Origin: Micromonospora coxensis
GTDB taxonomy: Bacteria > Actinomycetota > Actinomycetes > Mycobacteriales > Micromonosporaceae
NCBI RefSeq assembly: GCF_900090295.1
Contig: NZ_LT607753.1
Span: 5,952,001 to 6,016,000, forward strand
Direction of reading: 5' to 3'
DNA length: 64,000 nucleotides
The notes under the pieces were generated by a model. The model was not told where the DNA came from, ran no database searches, and was given only the letters and a program-made list of their open reading frames with translations. The translations under genes were made by a program, and so were the position numbers. Below, piece by piece: positions 8,157-19,457 of the stretch (within the stretch, counting starts at the first letter, position 1; every line of letters begins with the position of its first letter).

Positions 8157-8175
8157 CGATGATGAGGTGGGAGAG

Positions 8176-8502
8176 ATGGGTGACCTGCTCGACCGGGACG
8201 CGGCCCGGACGTACGCGTCCTGGTTCCGCGCCCTGGCCGACCCGACCCGGGTGCAGATCGTGGAGTACCTGGCCCGGCACGCCCGGCCGATGAGCGTGGG
8301 GGAGATCGTCTCGGCGGTCGGGCTCGCCCAGTCCACCGTCTCCCAGCACCTCAAGATCCTGACCGAGGTGCGGTTCGTGCTGGTCGAAGCGGTCGGCACG
8401 GCCCGCCACTACCGCGTCAACGACGCCTGCGTCGGCTGCTTCCCCTCCGCCGCCGACGTCGTCATGGGGCGTCCCGCCCCCACGCCGAACGGAGTCTGCT
8501 GA
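8176..8502 (+). CDS. arsR: ArsR-family regulator with C-terminal CxxC
   Basis: A 108-residue winged-helix protein: FRALADPTRVQIVEYLA, then recognition helix VGLAQSTVSQHLKILTE. The C-terminus has CVGCFPSAADVVMG, a CxxC pair typical of ArsR-like regulators near arsenic methylation or acetylation genes. ATG 8176 follows GAGGTGGGAGAG, a good ribosome site; the longer in-frame start at 8095 would translate through the inverted repeat at 8135-8156. Its stop overlaps the next ATG (TGATG), so it is co-translated with the ArsN1-like acetyltransferase. Confidence 0.85.
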   Translation: MGDLLDRDAARTYASWFRALADPTRVQIVEYLARHARPMSVGEIVSAVGLAQSTVSQHLKILTEVRFVLVEAVGTARHYRVNDACVGCFPSAADVVMGRPAPTPNGVC

Positions 8503-8999
8503 TGGCCGACGTCACCGTCCGCCCGATGACGGCCGCGGACGCCGAGCGGGTGCTGGCGATCTACCAGGCCGGGCTCGACGGGGGCGACGCGAGCTTCGAG
8601 ACGGTCGCGCCCACCTGGGCGGCGTTCGACGCCGGCCGGCACGCCGCGCACCGCCTCGTCGCCGTCGACGCCGACGACACCGTGCTCGGGTGGGTCGCCG
8701 TCTCGCCCACCTCGGCCCGCCCGGTGTACGCCGGGGTGGTCGAGCACTCCGTCTACGTCGACCCCGCCGCGCGGGGGCGGGGGGTGGCCGCGCTGTTGCT
8801 GGACGCCCTGATCGCCGCCACCGAGGCGGCCGGGATCTGGACCATCCAGTCCGGGATCTTCCCGGAGAACACCGCCAGCCTCGCCCTGCACCGCCGGGCC
8901 GGTTTCCGGGTCGTCGGCACCCGGGAGCGGGTCGGCCGGCACCACGGCCGCTGGCGCGACGTGGTGCTGCTGGAGCGGCGCAGCCCCGTCGTGCGCTGA
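8502..8999 (+). CDS. arsN1: ArsN1-type GNAT N-acetyltransferase
   Basis: A 165-residue GNAT of the phosphinothricin/arsinothricin acetyltransferase group. EHSVYVDPAARGRGVAALLL carries the acetyl-CoA-binding RGxGxA-like motif. IQSGIFPENTASLALHRRAGF and RVGRHHGRWRDVVLLERR are typical of PAT/ArsN1 proteins. ArsN1 enzymes acetylate the organoarsenical antibiotic arsinothricin. The context between an arsR and an ars-type flavoprotein/MFS pair favours that role over methionine sulfoximine or phosphinothricin detoxification, which PAT homologues also perform. Confidence 0.8.
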   Translation: MADVTVRPMTAADAERVLAIYQAGLDGGDASFETVAPTWAAFDAGRHAAHRLVAVDADDTVLGWVAVSPTSARPVYAGVVEHSVYVDPAARGRGVAALLLDALIAATEAAGIWTIQSGIFPENTASLALHRRAGFRVVGTRERVGRHHGRWRDVVLLERRSPVVR

Positions 9000-9039
9000 C
9001 CGACCCCGGCCGGACCTGCCGGGGCCCCGTCCGCCCTTC

Positions 9040-9062
9040 TGATTAGACAGTTTTCGAGACAG
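9040..9062 (+). promoter_or_regulatory. Second copy of the TGATTAGAC-N7-GAGACAG element
   Basis: TGATTAGAC (9040-9048) and GAGACAG (9056-9062) repeat the element at 8062-8084 with identical 7-nt spacing, immediately before the ribosome site (GAGGAG) of the flavoprotein gene at 9075. Identical spacing suggests the same regulator, probably the CVCDL ArsR, controls a separate promoter for the flavoprotein-MFS pair. Confidence 0.55.
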
Positions 9063-9074
9063 AGGAGTTGTCCC

Positions 9075-10475
9075 ATGAGTGTCCTGGACGAGCTGCCCGT
9101 CGTGGTGATCGGCGCCGGACCGGTCGGCCTCGCCGCCGCGGCGCACCTGCACGAGCGTGGCCTGCCCTTCACCGTCCTGGAGGCCGGTGCCGGCGCCGGC
9201 GCGGCGGTACGGCAGTGGGGGCACGTGCGGGTGTTCTCCCCGTGGCGCTACGACGTCGACCCCGCCGCCCGCCGGCTGCTCGACGAGTCCGGCTGGGTCG
9301 CCCCCGACCCCGACGCCCTGCCCACCGGGGCCGAACTCGCCGCCGACTACCTCCAGCCGCTCGCCGAACTGCCGGCGATCAAGCCGCACGTGCGTTTCGG
9401 CGCCCGGGTGCGGGCGATCAGCCGGCTCGGGCTGGACCGGCTGCGCACCGCCGGCCGGGAGAGCACGCCGTTCCTGGTCCGCCTCGCCGACGGCGAGGAG
9501 CTGCTCGCCCGCGCGGTGATCGACGCCTCGGGCACCTGGGGCACCCCCAACGTGCTCGGCGCGTCCGGCCTGCCCGCCCGCGGCGAGCAGGAGGCCGGGG
9601 CGTTCCTGGAGCACGCCCTGCCCGACGTGCTCGGCGCGGACCGGGACCGGTTCGCCGGGCGGCACACCCTGGTCGTCGGGGCCGGCCACTCCGCCGCCAA
9701 CACGCTGCTGTCCCTGGCCGAGCTGGCCGCGGCCGTGCCGGGCACCGAGGTGACCTGGGCGATCCGGTCGGCCAGCCCGACCCGGACCTACGGCGGCGGC
9801 GACGCCGACGCCCTGCCCGCCCGGGGCGCGCTCGGCGTCCGGCTGCGCGAGCACGTCGACGCGGGGCGGATCCGCCTGCTCACCGGCTTCTCGGTGCACG
9901 CCCTGACCCCGACCGGCGCCCGGGTCGCGGTGGTGGTGCGCCACGCCGACGGCACCGAGGAGTCGCTGCCGGTGGACCGGGTCGTCGCGGCGACCGGCTT
10001 CCGGCCGGACCACTCCCTCGCCGCCGAGCTGCGGCTGGACCTGGACCCGGTGCTGGGCGCCACCCGCGCGCTCGCCCCGCTGATCGACCCGAACGAGCAC
10101 TCCTGCGGCACGGTGCCCCCGCACGGTGTCGACGAGCTGTCGCACCCCGAGACCGGCTACTACGCCGTCGGCATGAAGAGCTACGGCCGGGCCCCCACCT
10201 TCCTCATGGCCACCGGCTACGAGCAGGTCCGCTCGGTCGTCGCCGCCCTCGCCGGCGACTGGGACGCCGCCCGTGACGTCCAGCTCGAACTGCCCGAGAC
10301 CGGGGTGTGCAACAGCGACCCCGCCGACTCCGCCACCGGGGAGAGCTGCTGCGGTCCCGCCCCGGCCGCGCGCGGGCTCGCCACCGGCGTCGCGGGTGGG
10401 CTGCTCGCCGCGCCGCTGTCCCTGGTCACGCTCGACGCGGCCCCCTCCGGCGCGCAGGCCGGCTGCTGCGGCTGA
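9075..10475 (+). CDS. FAD/NAD(P)-dependent oxidoreductase with Cys-rich tail (ars-linked)
   Basis: A 466-residue flavoprotein. The FAD motif VVIGAGPVGLAAAAHL lies at about residues 10-25 and the second nucleotide motif VVGAGHSAANTLL at about 200. VAATGFRPDHSLAAEL lies near 310. The C-terminal ~60 residues carry clustered cysteines (GVCNSDP, ESCCGP, GCCG), which would suit thiol binding of trivalent arsenic. Related proteins are common beside arsR and MFS genes in actinobacterial ars islands. It starts 13 bp after the TGATTAGAC element and overlaps the MFS gene (TGATG), so the two form one unit. Confidence 0.75.
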   Translation: MSVLDELPVVVIGAGPVGLAAAAHLHERGLPFTVLEAGAGAGAAVRQWGHVRVFSPWRYDVDPAARRLLDESGWVAPDPDALPTGAELAADYLQPLAELPAIKPHVRFGARVRAISRLGLDRLRTAGRESTPFLVRLADGEELLARAVIDASGTWGTPNVLGASGLPARGEQEAGAFLEHALPDVLGADRDRFAGRHTLVVGAGHSAANTLLSLAELAAAVPGTEVTWAIRSASPTRTYGGGDADALPARGALGVRLREHVDAGRIRLLTGFSVHALTPTGARVAVVVRHADGTEESLPVDRVVAATGFRPDHSLAAELRLDLDPVLGATRALAPLIDPNEHSCGTVPPHGVDELSHPETGYYAVGMKSYGRAPTFLMATGYEQVRSVVAALAGDWDAARDVQLELPETGVCNSDPADSATGESCCGPAPAARGLATGVAGGLLAAPLSLVTLDAAPSGAQAGCCG

Positions 10476-11737
10476 TGCGCGCCACCGTCCCGGCGCCCGC
10501 CGACCCCACGGTCGACGGGCGCCGGGCCCACGCGTGGCGGCTCGTCGCCGCCCTCGCCGTCACCCAGACGGTCGGCTACGGCACCCTGTACTACGCCTTC
10601 CCGGTCCTGTTGCGACCGATGGCGGCCACCCTCGGCGCGTCCGCCACCACCGTCACCGGCGCGCTCACCGTCTCGGTCCTCGGTGGAGCGCTCATGGCGG
10701 TGCCGGTCGGGCGGTGGCTCGACCGGCACGGCGGCCGCGCCCTGATGACCGTCGGCTCGGTCGCCGCCACCGCGTTGCTGCTGGCCTGGTCCCAGGTGCG
10801 GACCGTCGGGCAGCTCTACGCCGTGCTGGTCGCCATCGGGGTCACCGGCGCGATGGTCCTCTACGAGCCGGCCTTCGCCGTCGTCGTCTCCTGGTTCGGC
10901 CCGGACCGGCGCCCGACCGCCCTGCTCGTGGTGACCCTCGTCGCGGGGTTCGCCAGCACCGTCTTCATGCCTCTCACCGGCCTGCTGGAGGCGCACCTCG
11001 GGTGGCGCGGCGCGTTGCTGGTCCTGGCCGCCGTGCACGGGGCGGTCACCGTGCCGCTGCACGCCCTCACGGTGCGCCGTCCCCGCTCCGGCCACCCGAC
11101 CGGCCGCACCGGGCGGGCCGACGACGCCGACCGGCGGGCCCTGGTGGTCACCGCGATGCGGGACGCGAGGTTCCGGATCCTGGCCGCCGCCCTCACCGCG
11201 CACGGGGTGGCGACCAGCGTCATGACGGTCCACCTCGTCGGGTACCTGGTCTCCCGCGGTCACCCGCCCACCGTCGCCGCCGCCACCGCCGGCCTGCTCG
11301 GCGTCCTCTCCGTCACCGGCCGGCTCGTGCTGGCCGGCGCCCGCCGGCGGGTGCCCGTCGCGACCGTCGTCGCCGTCGTCTTCGGCGTCCAGGCGGTCGC
11401 GGTCGCCGCCCTGCCGTGGTTGGCCGGCAGCCGGGCCGGCGCCGTGGTCGGCGTCGTCGGTTTCGGACTCGGCTTCGGCGTGGCCAGCCTCGCCACCCCC
11501 GCGCTGCTCGCCGACCGGTACGGCGCGACCGCCTACGCCAGCATCGCCGGCCGGCTGGCCGCGGCGGTCACCGTCGCCAAGGCGGTGGCCCCGGTGGCCG
11601 CGGCCACCGCGCTGGGGGGACCGGGCGGCTACCCGCTCCTGCTGGCGGTGGTCGCGGCGTGCTGCGCCGTCGCCGCCGTCGGCATGCTCGCCCGCGCCGG
11701 CTCCCCGTCACCGGTCGGTCCCGGCCCCTCCGGCTGA
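10475..11737 (+). CDS. MFS transporter of the ars island
   Basis: A 420-residue major facilitator with about 12 hydrophobic segments and the MFS loop signature PVGRWLDRHGGR between helices 2 and 3. The start at 10475 overlaps the stop of the Cys-tailed flavoprotein, which points to export of that enzyme's product. It resembles monocarboxylate-type MFS proteins, so an arsenic substrate is inferred from position only. No Acr3 or ArsB is present, so this could be the island's only exporter. Confidence 0.75.
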   Translation: MRATVPAPADPTVDGRRAHAWRLVAALAVTQTVGYGTLYYAFPVLLRPMAATLGASATTVTGALTVSVLGGALMAVPVGRWLDRHGGRALMTVGSVAATALLLAWSQVRTVGQLYAVLVAIGVTGAMVLYEPAFAVVVSWFGPDRRPTALLVVTLVAGFASTVFMPLTGLLEAHLGWRGALLVLAAVHGAVTVPLHALTVRRPRSGHPTGRTGRADDADRRALVVTAMRDARFRILAAALTAHGVATSVMTVHLVGYLVSRGHPPTVAAATAGLLGVLSVTGRLVLAGARRRVPVATVVAVVFGVQAVAVAALPWLAGSRAGAVVGVVGFGLGFGVASLATPALLADRYGATAYASIAGRLAAAVTVAKAVAPVAAATALGGPGGYPLLLAVVAACCAVAAVGMLARAGSPSPVGPGPSG

Positions 11738-11796
11738 GCGGTGGCGGCGCGGCCGGGCGTGATCGGAAACGGCCGCCCGTGCGCCCTGAGCCCGGT

Positions 11797-11840
11797 GCGG
11801 GCGGTCGGTCGCCGGTCGTTTCGGGCGCCCGACCGCCCGC
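11797..11840 (+). terminator. Stem-loop after the ars operon
   Basis: A perfect 12-bp stem, GCGGGCGGTCGG (11797-11808) with CCGACCGCCCGC (11829-11840), and a 20-nt loop. It lies 60 bp past the MFS stop. There is no U-tract, which is usual for GC-rich actinomycete terminators. Confidence 0.5.
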
Positions 11841-11987
11841 CAGGGCCGTTTGCGCCGGCCGGGGGCGGGTAACCGCGCACGGATTCCCGCTCCGGGGCCG
11901 GGCGGACGCGGTGTCGGAATGCCGACCCGGGTCCGGATCGGGGCCGGGTCGTACGGGCGGGAGCTCGGTGGACGGCAGGAGGCCGTG

Positions 11988-12398
11988 GTGCGCTTTCCCC
12001 TCTTCGTCGACGCGGTGGCCCGTCGGGCGGAGCTGCGGCCGGACCAGGCGGCCGCGATCTCCCGCGCGGTGCTGCGCACGGTGGCCGAGCGGGTTCAGGC
12101 CGGCGAGGCCGACGACCTGGCCGCGCAGCTCCCGGACGACCTGAGCGCCTATCTGGCCGGGCCGGCGGAGGCCGGCGGGGCGGGGCGGCCCGACACGTAC
12201 GGCCCGCTGGAGTTCCTGCGCCGGGTGGCCGAGCGGGCCGGTGTCGAGCCGGCCACCGCGCAGGTCGGTGTCCGGGCCGTCTTCGCCACGCTGAGGGAGG
12301 CGGTGACCGTCGGGGAGTTCCAGGATCTCGTCGCCCAGTTGCCGGAAAGTTTCACCCGGGGCATCGACCCGGCGCCGCCGCGGCCGTACGATGGGTGA
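11988..12398 (+). CDS. DUF2267 family protein
   Basis: A 136-residue helical protein with two DUF2267 repeats: FVDAVARRAELRPDQAAAIS at the N-terminus and FLRRVAERAGVEPATAQVGV in the middle, followed by VFATLREAVTVGEFQDLVAQL. It aligns along its length with the protein at 55654 in this window. GTG 11988 is chosen because AGGAGG lies 5 nt upstream and because it gives the same N-terminal length as that paralogue; upstream in-frame starts lack support. Function is unknown; DUF2267 proteins are frequent in actinobacteria, often near stress genes. Confidence 0.75.
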   Translation: MRFPLFVDAVARRAELRPDQAAAISRAVLRTVAERVQAGEADDLAAQLPDDLSAYLAGPAEAGGAGRPDTYGPLEFLRRVAERAGVEPATAQVGVRAVFATLREAVTVGEFQDLVAQLPESFTRGIDPAPPRPYDG

Positions 12399-12668
12399 CG
12401 CCCGGAGCGCCCGCGCACCCCTCCTGAGCAGCCGTTAAGGGGCCGGACGGGGCGGAAAAACAGTGGCCTTCGGGGCCTCTCGCCGAAAATTTACTTGCCG
12501 GTAGGCACTTAAGCGGAAACTCCTCTACGCGCTAGAGGGATGATCGGTTGAATTTCGGCGACCGATCACCGCCGGCCCGTCGGACCTTCGGGCCGACTCC
12601 GATCGATGGCCTTCCTCCCCGGCCATCGAGCCATATTCTGCATCCATTGTGAAGTCCTGGGGGGGATC
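12399..12668 (+). promoter_or_regulatory. Leader region of the NRPS/PKS operon with three hairpins
   Basis: A locally AT-richer stretch upstream of the biosynthetic operon. It contains three successive perfect inverted repeats: CCTCTA/TAGAGG at 12522-12538 (5-nt loop), TGATCGGT/ACCGATCA at 12541-12568 (12-nt loop) and TCGATGGCC/GGCCATCGA at 12603-12629 (9-nt loop). I infer that the promoter and either operators or a structured 5' leader lie here. I could not assign -35/-10 boxes with confidence, and no pathway-specific regulator gene adjoins the cluster. Confidence 0.5.
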
Positions 12669-12728
12669 ATGATCACAATCATCCATTCCTGCGTGCCCAT
12701 CCCCAGTGGAGCTCACCCGGCTCCCTGA
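12669..12728 (+). CDS. Possible 19-residue leader or scaffold peptide
   Basis: ATG 12669 is preceded by TGGGGGGGATC, a G-rich stretch that could act as ribosome site. It opens a 19-codon frame, MITIIHSCVPIPSGAHPAP, ending at TGA 12726-12728. One nucleotide later comes ATG 12730, the preferred start of the first synthetase, which itself lacks a clear ribosome site. That arrangement is what translational coupling looks like. The peptide could be a regulatory uORF, or a minimal substrate peptide for the two LanB-like proteins encoded downstream. It has one Cys, two Ser and one Thr but no long leader, so a chance ORF remains likely. Confidence 0.3.
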   Translation: MITIIHSCVPIPSGAHPAP

Positions 12729-12729
12729 G

Positions 12730-16196
<3,467 letters not shown>

Positions 16197-16200
<4 letters not shown>

Positions 16201-19200
16201 ACTGGTTCCTCTCCGCCGGCCGCCGTGACCCGGCACCGGTGCAGCTGTTCTGCCTGCCCTACGCCGGCGGCGGCGCGAGCGTCTTCCGGCACTGGCAGGA
16301 CGGGCTCGGCGCGGACGTCGAGGTGCTGCCGGTGCAGCTGCCGGGGCGGGAGAACCGGATCAGCGAGGACCCGGAGTTCCGGGTGGCCGACGTCGCGTCC
16401 GCCGTCGCCGGGCGGGTCCGCGGCCCGTACGTCATCTACGGCCACTCGATGGGCGGCCGGGTCGGTTTCGAGGTGGTCCGCGAGCTGCGCCGCAGCGGTG
16501 GTCCGCTGCCGCTGCGGCTCTACGTCGGCGGCGCCCGCGCCCCGCACGTGACCGCGCCCAGCCTCTTCGACGGGCTGTCCCGGGTGGACGACGACGAACT
16601 GCTGCGCCGTCTCGGCGCGGGGGGCGGCCTGCCCGCCGAGCTGCTGGCGCACCCCGAGCTGGTCGAGCTGCTGCTGCCGCTGCTGCGCGCCGACTTCGGC
16701 CGGGTGGACAGCTACCGCTACGTCCCGGACGAGCCGCTGCCGGTGCCGATCGTGGCGTTCAGCGGCCGGCACGATCGCGCCGTGACCCGCGCGCACAGCG
16801 ACGCCTGGCGCGAGCACACCGCCGCCGGCTTCACCCTGCGGGACATCGACGGTGGGCACTTCTTCCTCACCGACCGGCTCCCCGAGCTGCTGGCCGCGAT
16901 CCGCGCCGACCTCGACGGGGCCGTGCCCGCCGCCGCCGACCCGGCCGCCGACCCGGCCGCGTCCGGCGGCCGGGCGGCCGCTGTCGGTCCGGTCGCGTCC
17001 GGCGGCCGGGCGGCCACTGCTGGCCCGGTCGCGTCCGACGACAGGGCGGCCACTGCCGGCCCGGCCGCGTCCGACGACCGGGGGGCCATTGTCGGTCCGG
17101 CCGCGTCCGGTGAGCGGGCGGCCGGTGTCGCCGGCCCGGTGGGCGGGCACCGGGTGCCGCTCGGCGACACCGGGTGGTCGGTGTGGCGCGACGCCATCCT
17201 GCGCACCACCGGCTTCCCCGCCGACGGGCTGACCATGCTCTCCGCCCCCACCGCCGCCACGGCCGCCGACGAGCTGCTCGCCACCGGCGACGGCGCGGAG
17301 CGCTACGACAAGGAGGTCGCCGAGGCGTTGACGGCGACCGGGCGCCGGCTCACCGAGCTGGCCGCCGATCCGCTGCTGCGCGAGGCGGTCACCTGGCAGA
17401 ACCGGGACGCCCTGGTCGCCCTCGACGGTCTGGCGCGCGGCGGCCCCGACCCGGCCCGCAACGTGCGGCGGCGGGATCGCGAGCGGGCCCTGTTGAAGTA
17501 CTGGCAGCGGTACTGCGGCAAGAACGAGACGGTCGGCTTCTTCGGGCCGAGCTGCTGGGTCACCCTCGACCCGGCGCGGCCGGAGACCGTTGACGCGCGT
17601 CCGGGACCGGGCCTGACCCGGCGCCGCTGGGTGTGGTTCGAGTCCTGGGCGCTCAGCGCCTACGCCGACCGGATCGGCGCGGACCCGGCGGTGCGCCGGT
17701 GGTGGCCGCCGATGCTCTGCCCGCAGGTGAGCCTCGCCGGCCGGGCGCTGCGCCGGCCGGGCCGGCCCCCGGTGACGCTCGCCCCGGTCGAGGCGGCGCT
17801 GCTGGCCGCCGTCGACGGCCGCCGCCCGGCCCGCGAGCTGGTCGCCGACCCGACGATCGGGCTGCGCCGGCCGGAGGACGGCTACGCGCTGCTGGACCGG
17901 CTGGTCGAACGCGAGCTGATCACCTGGGACGCGGGCCTGCCGGTGAGCCCGGACGCGGAGGACGTGCTGCGGCGACGGATCGAGGCGATCGGCGACGAGA
18001 CCGCCCGCCGCGACGCCCGCGCCGGCTTCGACCGGCTGTGCGCCGCCCGCGACGCGGTGGCCGCCGCGGCCGGCGACCCGGAGCGGCTGCGCGTCGCCCT
18101 GGACGCGCTCGACGCCACCTTCACCGAGCTGACCGGGGAGTCCCCGCGCCGCCGCGCCGGCCAGATGTACGCCGGGCGCACCCTCTGCTACGAGGACACC
18201 AGCCGGGACCTCGACGTGGTCTTCGGCAAGCCGCTGCTGGACCGGATCGCCGCCCCGCTCGGGGTGCTGTTGCAGGCGGCCCGCTGGCTGGTCGACGCAC
18301 TGGAGCGGGCGTACGGTGCCGCGTTCCGGGAGCTGCACGACGAGCTGCGCGCCGAGGCGGGTGACGCCCCGGTGGCCCTGTCCGACCTGTGGTACCTGGC
18401 GCAGGGCATGTTCTGGGGCGACGGGCCGCGACCGGTCGACGCCGTCGCCGCCGAGTTCGCCGACCGGTGGGCCGGGCTGTTCGGCCTCGCCACCCTTCCG
18501 CCCGGCACCACCGAGGTCCGGCTCTCCGTGGCCGACCTGGCCGCCCGCGTCGCCGAGGTCTTCCCGGCCGCGCGACCGGCCTGGCCCAACGCCCGGCTGC
18601 ACAGCCCGGACCTGCAGATCTGCGCCACCGACGTGGCGGCGCTGGCGCGCGGCGAGTACACCGTGGTCCTCGGTGAGCTGCACGCCGCCTGGGCGTCCTT
18701 CGACTGCCACGTCTTCACCCCGTCGCACCCGGACGTGGGCCGGCTGCGCGACGCGCTCACCGAGGACCTCGGCGAGCGGCGGATCCGGCTGCTCCTGCCG
18801 ACCGAGTGGCCCCGCCGCACCAGCCGGGTCGCCGAGGCGCTGACCGGTCCGACCGACCGGCAGCTGGCCTTCGTCGCGGCGCCCGGCGCCGACCCGGACC
18901 GGGTGCTGCCCACCGTGGACCTGACCGTCACCGAGTCCGACGGCCGGCTGTTCGCCACCGCCCCGGACGGTGCGCGCTGGACCCTGACCGAGGTCTTCTC
19001 CCCGCTGCTCAGCGCGCACGCCGTCGACGGGTTCAAGCTGGTCGCCGCCGCGCCGTACACGCCCCGGATCACGCTCGGCGAGATGGTGGTGGCCCGGCAG
19101 ACCTGGCGTACCACGGTCGGCGCGAGCGGGCTGGCCGCCGTCACCAGCGAACGGGACCGGTTCCTCGCGGTCCGGGACTGGCGTCGCCGCCTCGGCCTGC

Positions 19201-19457
19201 CCGAGCAGGTGTACGTCAAGTTCGGCACCGAGACCAAGCCCTGCTTCGTGGACCTGAGCAGCCCCGCGTTCAGCGCCATGCTCTGCGCCATGGCGCGGGC
19301 CGCCCGCACCGACGGCGGTGACGACGCCTCGCTGCTGGTCAGCGAGATGCTGCCGACGGCCGAGGACGCCTGGGTGCCCGACGCGGCGGGCCGCCGCTAC
19401 TTCAGTGAGCTGCGGCTGCACATCGTGGACGCCGACGAGCGGGAGGCCCGCCGATGA
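16197..19457 (+). CDS. Type II thioesterase fused to a LanB-like (lantibiotic dehydratase N-terminal) domain
   Basis: A 1086-residue fusion. Residues 1-240 form an alpha/beta-hydrolase thioesterase of the assembly-line editing type: FCLPYAGGGASVF, nucleophile Ser84 in GHSMGG, Asp in FSGRHDRAV, His in IDGGHFFLT. Residues ~255-315 are an Ala/Gly-rich linker of five 12-13-residue repeats. Residues ~318-1086 are homologous end to end with the next gene product (start LGDTGWSVWRD in both) and belong to the LanB glutamylation-domain family. The family segment is RYWQRYCGKNETVGFFGP, where classical LanBs have an RxTPFGLF-type motif. No SpaB_C elimination domain is present. LanB relatives use aminoacyl-tRNA to acylate side chains or extend peptides; the substrate here is unknown. 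The GTG start overlaps the upstream stop (GTGA). Confidence 0.8.
16959..17141 (+). repeat. Five tandem 36-bp repeats encoding the TE-LanB linker
   Basis: Units start at 16959, 16995, 17031, 17067 and 17103, each opening with GCGTCC. The first four are 36 bp; the last is 39 bp. They encode variants of ASGGRAATAGPV. All units keep the reading frame, so the array lengthens a flexible interdomain linker. Confidence 0.85.

Noticed and set aside
16959..17141. CRISPR-like repeat array
   Set aside because: Units are contiguous, without spacers, and in frame within a coding region.
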